Shown: one piece after another, positions 58,043-64,000 of the stretch
Numbering within the stretch: position 1 is the stretch's first letter
Layout of the letters: every line of letters starts with the position of its first letter
Assembly (NCBI GenBank): GCA_036365515.1
Contig: CM070874.1
Location: forward strand, 109,939,235 to 110,003,234
Reading direction: 5' to 3'
DNA from: Torymus aiolomorphi
Taxonomy: Eukaryota; Arthropoda; Insecta; Hymenoptera; Torymidae
Length of the DNA: 64,000 nucleotides
Notes under the pieces: generated by a model
Database searches by the model: none
Seen by the model: the letters and a program-made list of their open reading frames with translations, nothing else
What the model was told of the DNA's origin: nothing
Translations under genes and position numbers: made by a program

Positions 58043-61000
58043 ATGAGCATAGCGGAGAACATGTACGTCCTCAAACGCAGTAAGTAAAAAACATGAGCTT
58101 TTTGTAGGTTATATTTATATTTTTCTTTGTATTGTTTAACCTTTAGAGGACCGGGTTGGTCGATATTTCGACCACCTGTCAGGTTGGGGACGTATAAAAT
58201 GAGTTATTTGTTGATAATATGGATAAATTTTGGTCCTCTAAAAGTTAATTCTGTAAACTGTTAATTTCTTTCATATGTTCTTAGATGTATTCTTTAAATC
58301 AATACTTTTAATTACACTTTATTTACTTGTAACAAATTTTTTAAGATGGGATTAAAGAGGAGGTTCATTTTGATAAAATTACTTCAAAGATTGAAAAATT
58401 GTGCTACAACTTAAATATGGATTATATTGATCCTGTAAGTATAAAAATATTTAAATTTATGACTCCAATTTAAAGTAAATTGTGATGATAATAATTAAAG
58501 ACACTTTTATGTACTGCAGGCTTCCATTATATTTAACCTCATCGGTAATCTTTACTCTGGGATTACAACAAGAAATTTGGATAATTTAGCTGCAGAAACT
58601 GCAGCTAAGATGACTACCAGACATCCAGATTATGCTGTATTAGCTGCAAGAATAGCCATAACAGATTTGCATAAAGAAACAAAAGAATTATTTAGTGGTA
58701 ATAATCTTTAGTAACTTCTTATTCTTTATCTGCATTAATGGATATTTTATGAAATATTTTTCAGATGTAATAAATGACCTGTACAACACTGTTGATCCTT
58801 TCACTAAAAGAAATATGATAGATGAAACTTATCATGAAATAATTAAAAAATTTAAGGAACAATTTAACTCTGCTATTGTACATGACCGAGACTTTATTTA
58901 TGATTACTTTGGTTATAGAACTTTGGAAAAAAGTTTTTTAATAAAAATCAATGGAAAAGTTGTTGAACGTCCACAGCATATGTTTATGAGAGTTGCAGTT
59001 GCTATTCATAAAAATGACTATAATAAAGCAATAGAAACTTATAATTGTATGTCCCAACATTACTTTACTCATGAATCTTCAATACTTGTTTCTGCTTGTA
59101 GTCTTCATCAACAAATGTCAAGGTATGTAATTGTTTTACAATATTATATGAATGTTTGATTTAATATAATTCCATTCAAAACGTATTTTAAAATGTTAAA
59201 TTGTTACATTATTATTAAATTATAATTGCAGCTGTTTCAGCCTTACAATGTTTGATGATAGTATTGAAGGGATATATGATACATTAGAGAAATGTGCTAT
59301 AATAACTAAAGCTGCAGGAAATATTGGCTTAAATGTGCATAACATAAGAGCTAAAGGTACCCGAATTTATGGAATAAATGGAATAGCGCAAGGATTGATA
59401 CCTATGCTTAAAGTGTACGATGATACAGCATGCTATATTGCTCAAGGCAGATATAAAAGGCCAGGAGAATTTGCTATATATTTGGAGCCATGGCATGCTG
59501 ATATCTTTGATTATCTTAATCTCAAGAAAGAAACAGGTGAATCTTTTACTCCAATATATATAGCACATGTACTTCTTGAAAATGTATGTTTCTATAGTTT
59601 TTGTCATATACTTAATAAATTGTAATCGTAGGTAAAGTGGAATTAAGGACAAGACAGTTAGCCTATGCTTTGTGGATACCAGACTTATTTATGAAAAGAG
59701 TGCTTAATAATAAAGAATGGAGTTTAATGTGTCCCCATGAATGTCCAGGTTTGCACAACGTGTATGGGCAAGAATTTGAAAATTTATATACAAAGTAAGG
59801 TGTTATTTTCCTAAATAATAATAAAAATACTTGGCTCATAATTTGTAAACAAAATTTTTATCTTTTTTAACAGATAATTTTAATACGGATTTTTCATTCT
59901 TTCAGATATGAGAAAGAAAAACGTTATAAACGAAAAATCATAGCAAGAGATTTATGGACTGCCATTCTCGTGATACAAACTGAAATTGGATCTCCTTATA
60001 TGCTTTATAAAGATCATTGTAATCGCAAATCGAACCAACAGAATTTAGGTACTATCAAAGGTGGCAATTTAACCACAGGTGTCATACAGTATTCTTCTCC
60101 AAATGAAGTAGCTATATGCAATACAGCCACTATATCTCTTGACAAATTTATTGAAAACAATCGGACTTTTAATTTTTTAAAGTTAAAAGAAATCGTGAAA
60201 GTTATTACAAAAGATTTAAATAAAATTATGGAGATTGATTGTTATCCACTTGAAAAAACTGAAATATCTAATCTCAAACATAAATCTATTGGTAAATAAA
60301 GTATATTACATTATAAAATATTATAGTGTATCATAAAACTACATGTATATATGTACATTTTTTTAAGCATTTCTTTAAAAAAAAAAATCTGAAACAGTTA
60401 ACTATATTTAAGGCATTGGAGTGCAAGGATTAGCTGACACTTTTATTTTGATGCGTTATCCTTTTGAGAGTGAAGCAGCTCAAAAACTTAATACTCAAAT
60501 TTTTGAGTCATTGTACTATGGAGCTTTAGAAGCTAGTTGTGAACTGGCACAGGAGAAAGGAATATATCCAACATATGAAGGTTCTCCCACAAGTACAGGT
60601 GTAAGTATTTAAACGGATCACTTTATTGTTATAATTTGAATAAAAATTTAGCAGTAATTTATTTTTTATTGTCAGATTTTGCAATATGATATGTGGAATG
60701 TGACTCCAACAGATTTATGGGATTGGAGTGAATTAAAAGTTAAAATAGCCAAATATGGCATTCGCAATTCATTGCTGATTGCTTTAACACCAACGACGTC
60801 GACTGCCGAAATACTTGGAAGCAGTGAATCAGTAGAACCTTATACCAGCTGTATTCACACAAAATGTGGCGATTTTCGAAATTTTGAGATTGTTAATCCT
60901 TATTTATTAAAAGATTTAACTGACCGAGATCTTTGGGATGAAGAAATAAAAAATGAGATTATTTCAAATGGAGGCTCTATTCAAGTATGCTTAATATATT

Positions 61001-61517
61001 TTATAAAATAGTAAAAATTTGTATGCATCATTTAATTATTCTTTATTAAAATTTTTAGAACATAGTTCGTATACCACATGATTTAAAGAAATTGTACAAA
61101 ACCGTTTGGGAAATGCCTCAAAAGACTATTTTAAAAATGGCAGTAGACAGAGCTCCTTTTGTCGATCAATCTCAAGCTCTAAATGTTCATATACCTGAAC
61201 CAACATATGCCAAACTTACGTCGATGCACTTTTACGGCTGGAAAATGGTAAGCGTACCTAATTAAAAATAGTTTATAAAATCAAAATACAATTATTACTC
61301 TATAGTATTAATTTATTTTAATGTTGATTAGGGTTTGAAAACTGGTATGTATAATTTGAAAACAAAGCTGCCCCCAAACGAATTGCAACTTGTTATCAAC
61401 AAAATGCTGCTGAACAAAACCGAAAAAAATCATATTCGTAATTATGAAGAAAGTGAAAATGCCATGTTAGTTTGTTCTCGAGAGAATGGTGACGAGTGCA
61501 TGATGTGCAATGCCTAA
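58043..61517 (+). CDS. RnrL: ribonucleotide reductase large-subunit homologue, likely catalytically dead
   Basis: Eleven exons: 58043-58079, 58346-58434, 58520-58697, 58765-59122, 59232-59536, 59632-59794, 59906-60291, 60413-60600, 60676-60984, 61059-61247, 61332-61517. All join in phase to 795 residues (human RRM1 has 792). A second in-frame ATG at 58061 aligns with the usual start. The R1 subunit reduces NDPs to dNDPs using a radical passed from R2. Kept: the ATP cone ([16 protein letters not shown]), first redox Cys 222 (SCFSLTM), second redox Cys 448 (AICN), PTTST loop and C-terminal CMMC (790-793). Lost: NLCTE is NLTTG (431-435), so the radical Cys and catalytic Glu are gone; the Tyr-Tyr pair is Tyr741-Asn742; the substrate loop SPTLFNAGT is SSILVSACS. 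Conserved splicing and reading frame argue for a pseudoenzyme, not a pseudogene. An R2-binding, regulatory or sex-specific role is possible but is inference. Confidence 0.92.
58136..58248. mobile_element. 113-bp MITE bounded by TTAA in intron 1 of the RnrL homologue
   Basis: The ends TTAACCTTTAGAGGACC and GGTCCTCTAAAAGTTAA are inverted copies with one mismatch, and TTAA is at both borders (piggyBac-like). A small palindrome TGGTCGATATTTCGACCA lies near the left end. No coding capacity. Confidence 0.65.
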
Positions 61518-61686
61518 AGTATTTTAATTCATAGGATATATTTTAGTTAGGGTTTAGTATAAAATAGTTCAAGCATCCGCCATACTATATTAGAACACAA
61601 TCTTAAATTTTATGTAATATTGTTTGCAATATATTTGTAAAATTAAATGATAAAATTATATTTTAAAAATCAAATTTTGAATGTGT

Positions 61687-61692
61687 AATAAA
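61687..61692 (+). terminator. polyA signal AATAAA for the RnrL homologue
   Basis: First canonical AATAAA after the stop codon, giving a 3' UTR of about 190 bp. Confidence 0.55.

Positions 61693-64000
<2,308 letters not shown>

Noticed and set aside
60066..60080. sequencing error as the cause of the missing R1 catalytic residues
   Set aside because: Three separate sites are changed, the Cys and Glu codons differ at two or more bases each, and the surrounding frame and splice sites are intact.

Overview
The window is AT-rich animal DNA with spliced genes (GT-AG introns), long (TG)n arrays and a high load of small inverted-repeat transposons. The proteins (nucleoside diphosphate kinase, an SLC1 transporter, decayed P450-reductase exons) look insect, and a hymenopteran such as a parasitoid wasp is my best guess. 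I could not place the species from sequence alone.

Layout. Positions 1-29.5 kb hold no host gene I can support. They contain a 5S-rRNA-derived SINE, several foldback/MITE-type elements, a dead Jockey-type LINE (about 22.3-25.7 kb, minus strand) and a few GC/CpG-rich blocks that could be promoters. At 29.5-38.7 kb two genes converge: a single-exon Trm6-like gene (tRNA m1A58 methyltransferase, non-catalytic subunit; plus strand) and a nine-exon SLC1/EAAT-type glutamate transporter gene (minus strand). At 38.7-53.1 kb there is a transposon graveyard. It contains decayed exon copies of NADPH-cytochrome P450 reductase. One intron of that pseudogene is split by a 5.7-kb hAT-like element with a 14-bp terminal inverted repeat and a perfect 8-bp target duplication. 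Inside the hAT-like element are a foldback structure built of inverted ~93-bp tandem arrays, further nested elements, and a compact intronless gene of unknown function with its own TATA box and polyA signal. At 54-62 kb two genes diverge: a nucleoside diphosphate kinase gene (awd type, three coding exons, minus strand) and an 11-exon gene for a ribonucleotide reductase large-subunit homologue (plus strand).

The most striking point is the ribonucleotide reductase homologue. Its splice sites and full-length frame (795 codons) are intact. However, the thiyl-radical cysteine and the neighbouring catalytic glutamate are replaced (NLCTE in the enzyme family, NLTTG here), and the second tyrosine of the radical-transfer pair is Asn. 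This looks like a conserved-fold pseudoenzyme rather than a working reductase. NDP kinase and ribonucleotide reductase both act in nucleotide supply, but their adjacency here is probably incidental.
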